Made by a program: the position numbers and the translations under genes. DNA of 47,658 nucleotides from Endozoicomonas acroporae (GTDB lineage Bacteria > Pseudomonadota > Gammaproteobacteria > Pseudomonadales > Endozoicomonadaceae), in contig NZ_PJPV01000084.1 in assembly GCF_002864045.1 (NCBI RefSeq), forward strand, positions 1 through 47,658, written 5' to 3'. The notes beneath the pieces are model-generated. The model had not been told where the DNA came from and ran no database searches. It was given only the letters and a program-made list of their open reading frames with translations. Of the stretch, positions 10,036 through 18,843 are shown in pieces (position 1 is the first letter of the stretch; every line of letters starts with the position of its first letter).

Positions 10036-11097
10036 TTATGTTTCAGTTGAGGTGGAAGAATCTGACTCATCTTCGGCATCCGTTAATTCAATCCTTGGAG
10101 AAGTTGCAGGAAGTCCGGGCCCGGGACTACCGGATGGACTGTAGTGAGCAGCTGAAAGAGGAGATTGTGCCTGAGGAGTATCTTTGAGATTCGCTGAAAT
10201 TATCTGCAACGCTTCAGCTGATGATTGAGCCATAGCCGTGCTGATTACTTTACTCTCGCGCAGTAATGCATATCTATGCTGAGCACCAACTTCCTGCCGT
10301 GATACTGAAGAAACTGGCTGCTTCGTCGAAAGGGCCCGGGAAGCAGCTGCTTTCGACGCCCTGACAGATCGAGCGCTTTTGCTTTTTATGACCGAAGAGG
10401 TCTGCTTTTTGATGGCCGATCTTTTATTCTGAAACCATGTTTGCACCTGTGATTCTTTTACACCCAACTTTAAAGCCAATGTACCCTTTTGAAACGTTGT
10501 TAAATACTTGTTGCGTTGAAAAGCAGTATTAAGTTTCTGAAGCTGCCAATCCTGAAACGTGGTCCGCAATCTAGGTGCATGAAACTCAGGTTCTGCTGGC
10601 TGTGCATCCATTTCGCTCGTATCAGCTTTGCTCTTTATCGTAGCAGCTTTGCTCTTTATCGTATCAGCAGAAACTGACGGACCAGGCTCCCCACCCACAC
10701 CCACTACCCGGGTGGAAGTAGCAGTCCGATAAGGTGGCCGGTAAACAGAGCTCATATCAAATCCTGCCTGTTCTCCCAGGCGATAATGGTCAAGCGCCGG
10801 GGCCATGGCATAATGAGGATACAGGGACAAATTCCTTGGTATATTATCGACACTTGAAACTCCGCAACCAAACATGTACGGAGGGGAAAGCTCCCTTACC
10901 TGTGACACCATGGGAATTAAACTATCCACGCAATGGAATGGCTGCACATCAGTAGTTCGTGCTATGGAAAACCTGCCATAAACTGCCGCATTTCTGGCTT
11001 CCGGTACACTGGCAGTACGAGTGCCGACAGCTCCGGATGAGTTAACTACATTAGACAACATGTCAGGTGATTTTTTAGAGAACGCTGCTGGGTCCAT
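10036..11097 (-). CDS. Homeodomain-containing effector-like protein 2
   Basis: This paralogue of the preceding gene has 353 residues from the ATG at 11097. A TTG at 11109 could add four residues, but ATG-GAC is the point shared by both genes. The domain is about residues 174-233 and is more canonical than its neighbour. It has R-T-T-F at positions 5-8, L16, F20, W48, F49, Q50, N51 and R53 in W-F-Q-N-K-R, all at homeodomain spacing. Before the domain, K-S-K-A occurs twice in a Lys-rich stretch that could serve as a nuclear localisation signal. The C-terminus is acidic and Ser/Thr-rich. The paralogues share blocks in the N-terminal third (R-N-[IL]-S-L) and the C-terminal third. About 100 bp separates the genes. 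Confidence 0.87.
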   Translation of the reverse strand: MDPAAFSKKSPDMLSNVVNSSGAVGTRTASVPEARNAAVYGRFSIARTTDVQPFHCVDSLIPMVSQVRELSPPYMFGCGVSSVDNIPRNLSLYPHYAMAPALDHYRLGEQAGFDMSSVYRPPYRTATSTRVVGVGGEPGPSVSADTIKSKAATIKSKADTSEMDAQPAEPEFHAPRLRTTFQDWQLQKLNTAFQRNKYLTTFQKGTLALKLGVKESQVQTWFQNKRSAIKKQTSSVIKSKSARSVRASKAAASRALSTKQPVSSVSRQEVGAQHRYALLRESKVISTAMAQSSAEALQIISANLKDTPQAQSPLSAAHYSPSGSPGPGLPATSPRIELTDAEDESDSSTSTET

Positions 11098-11210
11098 AAC
11101 ATCAGCCAATTTGCTGTAGGTAAGACCATACTAGACGCGTGCGTCAAAAAATCTAATGAACTGTAATTTTTTTTGTATTCAAGGTGACACTGTGCTGACT
11201 AAAATCCATT

Positions 11211-11657
11211 CACAAGGACTGGTACACGCTGTTCGCTGTGGATGTGAAATCAATTTTCCTGACCAGTAAATACTTTGTCCCATCCATGATTGCCAACGGC
11301 GGTGGTACTATCGTCAATACCGCTTCGGTGTCTGGACTAAACGGTGACTACAACATGGCCGCTTATAATGCGGCAAAAGGAGCGGTGGTCAATCTGACCA
11401 GGGCAATGGCCCTGGATTATGGCAAGTACAATATTCGGGTGAATAATGTCTGCCCTTCTGCCTGTGCAACACCGATGTTTCTGGCAAACCCGGCCGATGT
11501 CGTCAATCAGTTCAACCAGATGGGACGCATCTGCACCCCGCAAGAGGTGGCCGAGGCCATGTACTTCCTCGCCTCCGATGCGTCCCGCTCCTGCAATGGC
11601 GTTAACTTGCCGGTGTCAGGCGGTCTCGAACTGCATACCGGCCAACCGGTGCAATAA
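11211..11657 (+). pseudogene. 3' remnant of a short-chain dehydrogenase/reductase gene
   Basis: This is the C-terminal part of a classical SDR oxidoreductase. It keeps the catalytic Ser region (N-T-A-S-V-S-G), the Y-x3-K motif (Y-N-A-A-K-G), the N-x-V-C-P loop and the C-terminal S-G-G. SDR-like codons continue upstream of the GTG at 11238, through H-K-D-W at 11211, until an in-frame TGA near 11193. The N-terminal Rossmann glycine motif that binds NAD(P) is missing, so about 100 residues are lost. The break faces the homeodomain gene pair. Confidence 0.8.
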
Positions 11658-11671
11658 CCCATGACAAATGT

Positions 11672-12013
11672 TCAAACCTGTTCAGGTGCTTGCTCGGCCG
11701 GTTTTTTTGAAGTTATGACTCTGTTATAAACTTTTGTTATTGTTTCGGAGCTACTGGTAGCTAAACAGCCGACACATACCCCAGTAAGTATGGTTGCAGG
11801 ATAGCTAACGCCCCAATAGATTGCACACAACCAGCCAACAAATGCTCCACAGCCGGTATTGGCAAAGCAGTTACCGGCCTTTTTGACACGGCTTTCACTT
11901 ACTTTTTGCAGAATGTGTTGGCTTGTTGGAACGGGTTGACTTGTTATAACGGGTTGACTTGTTGTATCGGGTTGGCTTGTTGGAACGGATTGTTTGGCTA
12001 TTGTAATGTTCAT
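11672..12013 (-). CDS. Small Cys-rich membrane protein of unknown function
   Basis: The protein has 113 residues from the ATG at 12013, which has AAAGG about 10 nt upstream. An earlier in-frame start at 12076 has no ribosome site. The N-terminal part is low-complexity with a repeated T-S-Q-P motif, encoded by near-identical short DNA repeats. Residues of roughly 55-95 form one or two hydrophobic segments with five Cys and several Gly, compatible with a membrane hairpin. I do not recognise a family. It is convergent with the SDR remnant, 14 bp away. Confidence 0.5.
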   Translation of the reverse strand: MNITIAKQSVPTSQPDTTSQPVITSQPVPTSQHILQKVSESRVKKAGNCFANTGCGAFVGWLCAIYWGVSYPATILTGVCVGCLATSSSETITKVYNRVITSKKPAEQAPEQV

Positions 12014-12199
12014 ATCAATATAACCTTTATATGCAATTGAAATAATTTTTTTATAATCCAAAGAAACATAGACCATTACTGATCAATCATGAAAATATTG
12101 AGTTGCTATTGCCTCACACCATGCATAGCTGGCTATAGGGTCTATTCTCTTTGAGCATGAATTGTACTGTCTGACATGATCTGACAAAAAGAAACAACG

Positions 12200-12584
12200 A
12201 TGCAGGCTGTTTCTTCCAAAGGAGTGCTGCCAATAAGTCTTCATACCAATCTTGCCGGAAGATTGCGCAACACCAATTTACCTAAGTCCCACGGCCTGTT
12301 GCCAGTTTTTGAAGCCGTTGTTAACTCAATCCAGTCCCTTGAAGAAGCCAACCGGTGAACAACCGGCCAGATTACCCTTGAGATTATCCGTAACCCTCAG
12401 CAGCAGATGCACCCTGCGAAAGAAGCTGAGCAGGAAATCATTAAAAGCTACAGATAATGGTGTTGGCTTTAACGACGCCAATATAGCATCGTTCGAAACT
12501 CTGGATTCTGACCATAAAATCGATAAAGGCTGTCGGGGCATTGGTCGCCTGCTGTGGTTGAAAGCGTTTGATATCGCTAAGTGA
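12200..12584 (+). pseudogene. Decayed HATPase-type ATP-binding protein gene
   Basis: From the ATG at 12200 the frame gives a GHKL-like N-terminus (G-L-L-P-V-F-E-A-V-V-N-S-I-Q) and stops at TGA 12356. The same frame continues with T-G-Q-I-T-L-E-I-I until a second stop. A frame change then restores D-N-G-V-G-F-N-D and G-C-R-G-I-G-R-L-L-W-L-K-A-F-D, the N and G boxes of HATPase_c_3 proteins. One nonsense codon and one frameshift show the gene is dead. Intact relatives are large, so most of the gene is missing. Such ATPases occur in some phage-defence and DNA-repair genes. Confidence 0.75.
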
Positions 12585-12640
12585 AAGATAGCTCTGAAAC
12601 CATCTCCCTCAGTACTATTTTCCACCAGTGCAAGGGGAAT

Positions 12641-12969
12641 TGGCGTATTCTTGTATCGGATGCCGTTCTTGTTGAAACCGTCTGGACATTAGCAGGCCGA
12701 AAATATCAGCTGAAAAAAAAGAGATAGTGAAAACAATCTTGCACTTATTCCATGAACCGTCCATTGTTTTTGAAAACGGTCCGGTTGTATGGAAAGCTCT
12801 CAATACCTACAAAAAAGCCAAAGACATCAAAGGAAAAGAAGCTGGTTTCGCTGATGCTCTGATCGTATGCAAATCCAGATATATCATCGAGAAAATGAAT
12901 GAAGAATTTGCCGGGGTATACTCCCTCGATAAGGCCGCTCAACAGTTTGACGATGTGAAAAAGCCCTGA
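12641..12969 (+). pseudogene. Truncated PIN-domain (VapC-like) toxin gene with frameshift
   Basis: Codons from 12647 read S-D-A-V-L-V-E-T-V-W, the second acidic motif of PIN toxins. After a one-base frame change at the A8 run 12713-12720, the frame continues with A-G-F-A-D-A-L-I, the third acidic motif. The N-terminal strand with the first catalytic Asp is absent. Adding one A to the run would restore the reading frame. No antitoxin gene is adjacent. It is fused to the end of the HATPase remnant, so the region is a composite of gene debris. Confidence 0.65.
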
Positions 12970-13076
12970 AATACATAACCGTGGGAAACAAGGTTGGCCA
13001 ATCAAAATAGGGTTGTTTATTTGTCGTCGAAATGAATATTGTTATCCCTGGATTTCCCGAGTTTTCTGCGTTACAT

Positions 13077-13124
13077 AAAAAAGACCTCGGTTATACAACA
13101 CGTGGAGTATTGTTACCGAGGTCT
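13077..13124 (-). terminator. Rho-independent terminator downstream of ahpF
   Basis: On the minus strand AGACCTCGGT pairs with ACCGAGGTCT in a perfect 10-bp stem, and TTTTT follows directly. The loop is 23 nt. It ends about 50 bp after the ahpF stop. Confidence 0.85.
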
Positions 13125-13174
13125 GTTTGGTCAAAAACTAAAGTTTTATGCCACCTAATCAAAGCACCGACAAA

Positions 13175-14758
13175 TCAAGCCGCTTTCTGCTGCTGTGGCT
13201 CTGGCGTCCGGATCAGGTAATCAAAGGCACCCAACGCCGCATTTGCACCACCACCCATGGCAATAATGATCTGTTTGTAAGGTGCGGTGGTGACATCACC
13301 GGCGGCAAACACGCCGGGCAGAGAAGTCTCCCCCTGGGCACCGGTGATAATCTCACCACGCGGGCTTAACTCCAGGGTGCCCTTGAGGAACTCGGCGTTG
13401 GGAACCAGACCGATCTGGACAAAGATACCCGACAACTCAATTGTATTGCTGTTATCCGTTGCCCGGTCGGTGTAACGCAGCCCGGTCACTTGCTCACCAT
13501 CGCCCAGCACTTCAGTGGTCAGTGCTTCAGTAATGATATCGATATTACCCATGGAGCGGGCCTTGCGTTGCAGCACTTCGTCTGCTCTCAGTTTGCTGTC
13601 GAACTCCAGAACGGTGACATGTTCAACAATACCTGCCAGATCGATTGCTGCTTCAATACCGGAGTTACCACCACCAATGACGGCGACTTTTTTCCCTTTG
13701 AACAGCGGGCCATCACAGTGTGGGCAATAGGCGACGCCTTTACCCCGATATTCCTGCTCACCAGGCACGTTCATTTCCCGCCAGCGGGCACCGGTAGCGA
13801 TAACCAGTGAGCGACTGTGCAATGTTGCCCCACTTTCCAGCTCAACCTGCATCAGATCACCGGCCTGCTCCGCCGCCACAATCCGGCTGGCACGCTGTTG
13901 AGTCATGATATCCACATCATAGTCGCGGACATGTTCTTCCAGGCTTGCGGCCAGTTTAGGGCCTTCCGTCGCCTTAACGGAGATAAAGTTTTCAATACCA
14001 ACAGTATCCATCACCTGACCACCGAAACGGTCCGCCACAATACCGGTACGAATGCCTTTTCGGGCACTGTAGATGGCAGCAGAGGCACCGGCAGGGCCAC
14101 CGCCAACCACCAGCACATCAAACGGTGCTTTTTCCGAGATCGCTTCTGCCTGACGCCGGGCAGCCCCGGTATCCAGTTTGTTCAGGATTTCCTGCACAGA
14201 TATACGTCCCTGGGCAAACAGTTCACCGTTCAGGTAAACCGAGGGTACGGCCATGATTTTCCGTTCGTCCACTTCGTTCGGGAACAAAGCACCATCGATC
14301 ATCACATTGGTGATGCTGGGATTCAGGGCTGACATGATGTTCAGCGCCTGCACCACATCCGGGCAGTTCTGACAGCTGAGGGAAACGTAAGTTTCAAAGC
14401 GGTAGTTACCTTCCAGTGCTTTTACCTGCTCTGCCACAGAATCATCCACCTTAATGGGGTGACCACCACTGTGCAGCAGCGCCAGTACCAGGGAAGTAAA
14501 CTCATGGCCCATGGGCAGGCCGGCAAAGCGAATTTCACTGCCCGTTGCCGCCGAGCGAACCAGCATCGAGGGTTTGCGCTCATTGCTGTTGTCTGCTTTG
14601 GTGACAGATACCTTGTCAGACAGGCTGGCAATGTCGTTGGCCAGGGAGGCCATTTCCGCTGACTTACCGCTGTCGTCCAGAAATACCATAAGTTCAACGG
14701 CTGTTTTCAGGTTTTGCAGGTAACTCTGTAACTGGGCTTTCATATTTGTGTCGAGCAT
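13175..14758 (-). CDS. ahpF: Alkyl hydroperoxide reductase subunit F
   Basis: This 527-residue FAD- and NADH-dependent disulfide reductase recycles AhpC. It has the N-terminal tandem thioredoxin-fold domain with the C129-x2-C132 redox pair (S-C-Q-N-C-P). The FAD-binding [10 protein letters not shown] lies near residue 218. The redox-active Cys pair is Y-C-P-H-C-D near residue 345, and the NADH-binding G-G-G-N-S-G follows. Length and domain order match E. coli AhpF. A strong GGGGGG ribosome site lies 5 nt before the ATG. It is 185 bp downstream of ahpC on the same strand, and the gap contains two hairpins. Confidence 0.97.
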   Translation of the reverse strand: MLDTNMKAQLQSYLQNLKTAVELMVFLDDSGKSAEMASLANDIASLSDKVSVTKADNSNERKPSMLVRSAATGSEIRFAGLPMGHEFTSLVLALLHSGGHPIKVDDSVAEQVKALEGNYRFETYVSLSCQNCPDVVQALNIMSALNPSITNVMIDGALFPNEVDERKIMAVPSVYLNGELFAQGRISVQEILNKLDTGAARRQAEAISEKAPFDVLVVGGGPAGASAAIYSARKGIRTGIVADRFGGQVMDTVGIENFISVKATEGPKLAASLEEHVRDYDVDIMTQQRASRIVAAEQAGDLMQVELESGATLHSRSLVIATGARWREMNVPGEQEYRGKGVAYCPHCDGPLFKGKKVAVIGGGNSGIEAAIDLAGIVEHVTVLEFDSKLRADEVLQRKARSMGNIDIITEALTTEVLGDGEQVTGLRYTDRATDNSNTIELSGIFVQIGLVPNAEFLKGTLELSPRGEIITGAQGETSLPGVFAAGDVTTAPYKQIIIAMGGGANAALGAFDYLIRTPEPQQQKAA

Positions 14759-14847
14759 GGTCGCCCCCCTGTTTATGATAAAAACGGTTTCTTACTGTAT
14801 TCGATCAGGCTAGTTCTGACCGGGCTTCTCAGACAAGCCTCTGTAAA

Positions 14848-14922
14848 GCTGACCAGGAATATTGAACGGTTTACTCACTATTCCTGGTCAGCCTTTGAGC
14901 CTGCCCGAACAGGTCGGGCAGG
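14848..14922 (-). repeat. Two hairpins between ahpC and ahpF
   Basis: Hairpin one: GCTGACCAGGAATA (14848-14861) pairs perfectly with 14879-14892 over 14 bp, with a 17-nt loop. Hairpin two: CCTGCCCGA (14900-14908) pairs with 14914-14922 over 9 bp, with a 5-nt loop. Neither has a good T-run on the minus strand. They fit a partial terminator or an mRNA-stabilising structure that would make ahpC more abundant than ahpF. Confidence 0.6.
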
Positions 14923-14943
14923 TTATCAGCGGTAATCTATTAC

Positions 14944-15513
14944 TTAGATCTTGCCAACCAGGTCCAGGGACGGTGCCAGAGTCTCTTCACCTGGCTGCCA
15001 TGCGGCCGGGCAAACTTCGCCGTCATGCTCAGCGACGTACTGGGCAGCCTGTACCTTACGCACCAGGTCTTTGGCTGAGCGGCCGATGCCCAGGTCGTTG
15101 GTTTCGATGGCCTTGATTTCACCTTCAGGATTGATTACAAAGGTGCCACGCAGTGCCAGGCCGTCTTCTTCAATCATCACACCGAAGTTGCGGGTGATGG
15201 TGCCGGTTGGATCGCCGATCATCGGGAACTGGATTTTCTTGATGGTTTCAGAGCTGTCATGCCATGCCTTATGGGTGAAGTGGGTATCCGTTGACACGGA
15301 GTACACTTCGACGCCCAGGGACTGTAGTTTCTCATAATGGTCAGCCAGATCGCCCAGTTCGGTTGGGCAGACAAAGGTGAAGTCAGCCGGGTAAAAGAAG
15401 ACCACTGACCACTTGCCCAGCAGGCTCTGTTCGGTCACATCGATAAACTCGCCTTTGTGGAAAGCAGTGGCTTTGAATGGCTTGATCACAGTGTTAATCA
15501 GAGATTGAGTCAT
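14944..15513 (-). CDS. ahpC: Alkyl hydroperoxide reductase subunit C (peroxiredoxin)
   Basis: This 189-residue typical two-Cys peroxiredoxin reduces hydrogen peroxide and organic hydroperoxides. The peroxidatic Cys is C49 in D-F-T-F-V-C-P-T-E, and the resolving Cys is C168 in E-V-C-P-A. It matches the AhpC1 form of enterobacteria in length and motifs. AAAAGGA lies about 7 nt before the ATG. A possible promoter upstream, TTGATG-N16-TAATCT on the minus strand, lies around 15570-15600. OxyR control is typical of this gene, but I cannot show an OxyR site here. Confidence 0.97.
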   Translation of the reverse strand: MTQSLINTVIKPFKATAFHKGEFIDVTEQSLLGKWSVVFFYPADFTFVCPTELGDLADHYEKLQSLGVEVYSVSTDTHFTHKAWHDSSETIKKIQFPMIGDPTGTITRNFGVMIEEDGLALRGTFVINPEGEIKAIETNDLGIGRSAKDLVRKVQAAQYVAEHDGEVCPAAWQPGEETLAPSLDLVGKI

Positions 15514-15643
15514 TTGATTTTCCTTTTCGCTTCTCTTGGAGAGTGTTTTCTGGTTTAGGTTTGCCTTTCACGTGATAAAGATTACGACCAAACCATCGAA
15601 CATCAAAATTAATTAAAAGAATACCTCTAATAGATTTACTTAA

Positions 15644-15673
15644 TTGACAGAGTTTCGGTTTCCCGAACATAAA
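15644..15673 (+). promoter_or_regulatory. Probable sigma-70 promoter for the TauE/SafE gene
   Basis: TTGACA at 15644 and CATAAA at 15668 are separated by 18 bp. The ATG at 15694 would give a short leader of about 14 nt that still contains AGGA. Confidence 0.5.
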
Positions 15674-15693
15674 AGCGACAACAGGAACGGTTT

Positions 15694-16452
15694 ATGGAAG
15701 TCACGGTAGTATCATCCGCAATACTGATCACACTGGGCATAGTGGCAGGCATCATCAACACACTGGCGGGAGGCGGTTCCAACCTGACGCTGCCAGCCCT
15801 GATGGTCATGGGCATGCCCGCTGATATTGCCAATGCCAGCAACCGGGTGGGCATTTTCCTGCAGAGCCTGACCGGTGCCCTGGGCTTCAGGCAACATAAC
15901 CGTCTGGAGACTGGAGAGATTCTGCCCATGATGATCCCTACCCTGGCGGGAGGCCTGGCGGGAGCAGTGACCGCGTCTTACAGCCCGGAGTGGGTATTAA
16001 AGCCCATGCTGCTGGGAGCCATGGTCACCATGAGCCTGATTATGGTGCTGCGGCCAGCCATGATTGTTCCGCCAGAAGGCACTGTGCCATTGAAAGTGGC
16101 AGACTCACCAAAATCCTGGATTGGGCTGACTATAGCCGGATTCTATGGCGGCTTTGTGCAGGCAGGTGTCGGCTTTATTTTGCTGGCGGCGGTATGTGGC
16201 GTTCTCCGTTACGACCTGGTGCGTGGCAATGCCCTGAAACTGGTCTGCACCCTGGCTTTTACGGTAGTGGCCTTGGTCGTCTTTATTGCCCGTGACCAGG
16301 TGGCCTGGATTCCGGCACTGGTTCTGTCCATCGGTTATATCATTGGCGCACACCTTTCCGTAAAATTTGCCATTAAGGCCAAACCAGACACACTGAAAAA
16401 GCTGCTGCTGGTAATGACCGTTTGCGGGTGTTTTGCGGCGTTATTCTTTTAA
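15694..16452 (+). CDS. TauE/SafE (TSUP) family sulfite/anion exporter
   Basis: The 252-residue protein has about eight hydrophobic segments in two halves. Each half begins with the family signature: G-x2-A-G-I-I-N-T-L-A-G-G-G-S at residues 19-32, and G-x2-G-G-F-V-Q-A-G-V-G-F in the second half. TSUP proteins move sulfite, sulfonates or other small anions across the inner membrane. The substrate is not readable from the sequence. AGGA lies about 8 nt before the ATG. It is divergent from ahpC. Confidence 0.88.
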   Translation: MEVTVVSSAILITLGIVAGIINTLAGGGSNLTLPALMVMGMPADIANASNRVGIFLQSLTGALGFRQHNRLETGEILPMMIPTLAGGLAGAVTASYSPEWVLKPMLLGAMVTMSLIMVLRPAMIVPPEGTVPLKVADSPKSWIGLTIAGFYGGFVQAGVGFILLAAVCGVLRYDLVRGNALKLVCTLAFTVVALVVFIARDQVAWIPALVLSIGYIIGAHLSVKFAIKAKPDTLKKLLLVMTVCGCFAALFF

Positions 16453-16481
16453 CGAGAAGGTTTTTTAACGGGAACAGATAA

Positions 16482-17213
16482 TTAAAAAGCCGGCGTACTG
16501 TAACGGATCAGAAGCAAGTTTTTAACCGTAATGCAACCTTCAGTATCCCAGAATACATAGGGGTAGTGGGGATCATCAGCCTCGTATCTAAGCAGAGAAG
16601 CAAAATGGGGGCCTAAGGAAGGAAGCTTTCCCTGATTATAAGCCCCCATATCGACGGATACGACAAGGGGATCCTCCTTATGCCTGACGACGCCGTTTAC
16701 ATTTTTGTCCTCAGCCAACAGCGATAGCAATGGTTCCAGTGCATGGTGCAATTGTTGCCGAATTGCGCTAATGCGCAACGTCCGGAAATCGTATTTCCCA
16801 TATAAATCCAGGATATGGTTTCTCCGTACCATATCTGACTGAGGATCATAAGCATCCTCTTCTCTTATATCCGGAAGTGAAATATTTGCACTCGTGGACG
16901 GCCTGGAAGCTGAAGTAGTCAACAGGCGGATTCTCCTGCAAAGCTCTTCAGCAGGGGTAACAGAACGGCAAACTATTGGCTCGTCACTGGGGGTTTCCAA
17001 CTTTGCTTCAACAACACCATCTGAGCCAGGTATTAACGACGATGTACCTGAACATTCCTCTGAGGAATCATTGATTATATGACCTGAAAAAGACGTACCA
17101 GCATTTTTTTCAGCCCTTGAAGATGCCTGTTTGCCACTGGCAATCTCACTATTGGACGGGAGTGACTGCGCCGCCGGGGTGAGCTGAAGTGAAGCAGGTG
17201 TATTCGTTAGCAC
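16482..17213 (-). CDS. Hypothetical effector-like protein
   Basis: The 243-residue protein starts with GTG at 17213 and has a GGGG stretch upstream. Residues 1-110 are polar, rich in Ser, Thr, Pro and Glu, and predicted to be disordered. The second half looks folded, with Leu-rich helices followed by aromatic strands (H-Y-P-Y-V-F-W-D-T-E-G). There is no Sec signal, membrane segment or known motif. A disordered, Ser-rich N-terminus on a unique folded domain resembles the other effector-like genes in this window. It is convergent with the TSUP gene. Confidence 0.6.
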   Translation of the reverse strand: MLTNTPASLQLTPAAQSLPSNSEIASGKQASSRAEKNAGTSFSGHIINDSSEECSGTSSLIPGSDGVVEAKLETPSDEPIVCRSVTPAEELCRRIRLLTTSASRPSTSANISLPDIREEDAYDPQSDMVRRNHILDLYGKYDFRTLRISAIRQQLHHALEPLLSLLAEDKNVNGVVRHKEDPLVVSVDMGAYNQGKLPSLGPHFASLLRYEADDPHYPYVFWDTEGCITVKNLLLIRYSTPAF

Positions 17214-17284
17214 TCGTACCCCCCATGGGATTTCTTTTGTTGGTTTATCACATCAACAAAGTAGTCAACAAATTCACCATGCGC

Positions 17285-17315
17285 AGAAAAAATAATGCCC
17301 GACGACGGCCGGGCA
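17285..17315 (-). terminator. Rho-independent terminator downstream of fadL
   Basis: On the minus strand AATGCCCG pairs with CGGGCATT (8 bp, 8-nt loop), followed by ATTTTTT. It lies 46 bp after the fadL stop. Confidence 0.8.
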
Positions 17316-17361
17316 TTTCTTTTACGATCACTTTTACAGGGTCAGACAAGACCCTTTGGTT

Positions 17362-18660
17362 TTAGAAGCGTTTGGTTACCGATGCGCTGAATACGTGGGC
17401 GGTGTTGTTGTATTCGCCTTTCAGGTTCAGGGTTCCTGCGGGACTCCCATTAGATTGATAGTTTTTCTCATCAATCTCTACTTTGGATCCGAACATATAT
17501 CCATAAGCAGCATCTACCGTCCAGTCATTGCCCAACTCATACTTGGCACCAAGTGTCAGCCAGTTACGATCACTATCAGGAATCCGAGCTGTTCTGAACT
17601 CATCTTTAACTGGACTTTGATCAAATGCATAACCTGCTTTTAAGGTGAGATTATCATCATATTTATAGCTACCGCCAACAGCGAACGCCCACACATTTTT
17701 CCAGTTTTCAGGCACATATGTTATTACTGTTGCATCTGAAGGATCAACTCCAGAAACAGGGCCAGTTCCTTGATCAGAACTAATGACCAGCTTGTCAAAC
17801 TGGCTCCATCGAGTCCATGTTGCTCCGGCCATTACTGTCCACCGGTCATCCAGCTCGTGGGTAGCACTGAACTCCAGGGTCTCTGGCAAGGTTATGTCTA
17901 GCTTGGCTTTCTCCGTTGCACTACCTCCTAAAGCATTCCAGATAGAACCAGTTCCAGTAGCATCTCCTTTTAGCTTCAGCTTAATACTTGATCTATAGCT
18001 AACACCCAGGGATGTTGACTCTTGTGGCTGCCAAATCGCACCAATATTCCAGCCATAAGCCACATCATCACCTTTGATCACAACATTATCAGTGGGTGTA
18101 AGAGGGTTAACAAAGCGGCTGAGTTCTCCTTCTCCATAGGTAGCGAAAACACCTAAACCCAAAGATAGCTGATCAGAAAACTTATAGGCGACTGTTGGAT
18201 GGAAATTAACGATAGTAACTTGAGTTTCATCGGCAAAATATTTCCCTGCCCAGTCGTCATCATAATCTGTGGACGAACCAAATGGCGCATATATACCGAA
18301 GCCAAACGAGAGCTGATCATCCACAGGCATGGAGAAATAGCCAAATGGGATCACAGAAGTATTCAAAAACTCATCGTTACTACTGCTATTAGGTCCTAAA
18401 GGAGTGGTACCTGTACCCTTAAAATCACCTTTTGGCACAACCACACCGCCACCCACAGTCACCTGCCGCTGTTCCAGCAAAGCAATACCCGCAGGGTTAG
18501 CCGCCAAAATGGACGCATCTTGCGCATTAGAACCCCGCCCCGCATAAGCAGTACCAGCAGCAGCCGCTGAAGATTCATTCAGGGCAAAACCAGCTGCACC
18601 AGCCTGCATGGCCAGTGTCAGTGTCGACAGGGCAAAGAGGGATTGATTGATTTTTTTCAT
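17362..18660 (-). CDS. fadL: FadL/OMPP1/TodX family outer-membrane transporter
   Basis: This 432-residue outer-membrane beta-barrel takes up long-chain fatty acids or other hydrophobic compounds. A classic signal peptide of about 22 residues ends in A-G-A. The mature N-terminus begins G-F-A-L-N-E-S, with the N-P-A-G motif of the FadL hatch nearby. Alternating aromatic strands fill the rest, and the last residue is Phe, as in most barrel proteins. GAAGGGAA lies about 8 nt before the ATG, and a terminator follows. The truncated RND gene lies 183 bp upstream on the same strand. FadL and RND lipid-type exporters are often neighbours in marine gammaproteobacteria. Confidence 0.92.
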   Translation of the reverse strand: MKKINQSLFALSTLTLAMQAGAAGFALNESSAAAAGTAYAGRGSNAQDASILAANPAGIALLEQRQVTVGGGVVVPKGDFKGTGTTPLGPNSSSNDEFLNTSVIPFGYFSMPVDDQLSFGFGIYAPFGSSTDYDDDWAGKYFADETQVTIVNFHPTVAYKFSDQLSLGLGVFATYGEGELSRFVNPLTPTDNVVIKGDDVAYGWNIGAIWQPQESTSLGVSYRSSIKLKLKGDATGTGSIWNALGGSATEKAKLDITLPETLEFSATHELDDRWTVMAGATWTRWSQFDKLVISSDQGTGPVSGVDPSDATVITYVPENWKNVWAFAVGGSYKYDDNLTLKAGYAFDQSPVKDEFRTARIPDSDRNWLTLGAKYELGNDWTVDAAYGYMFGSKVEIDEKNYQSNGSPAGTLNLKGEYNNTAHVFSASVTKRF

Positions 18661-18843
18661 TAGTACTTCCCTTCAGGCACAACTCAAGGTGCATTTTTAT
18701 TATTGTGCGAATGTCGTGTGACTTTTCGTTAGCGGATATTAATACATTTGTTACAGTTTGAAAAGTAATGAACCACCAACAAGTAACTTCCCAATAAAAA
18801 CACCCCCCATAAAAAACCTACCCACTGCCCACTGCCAACTTTT

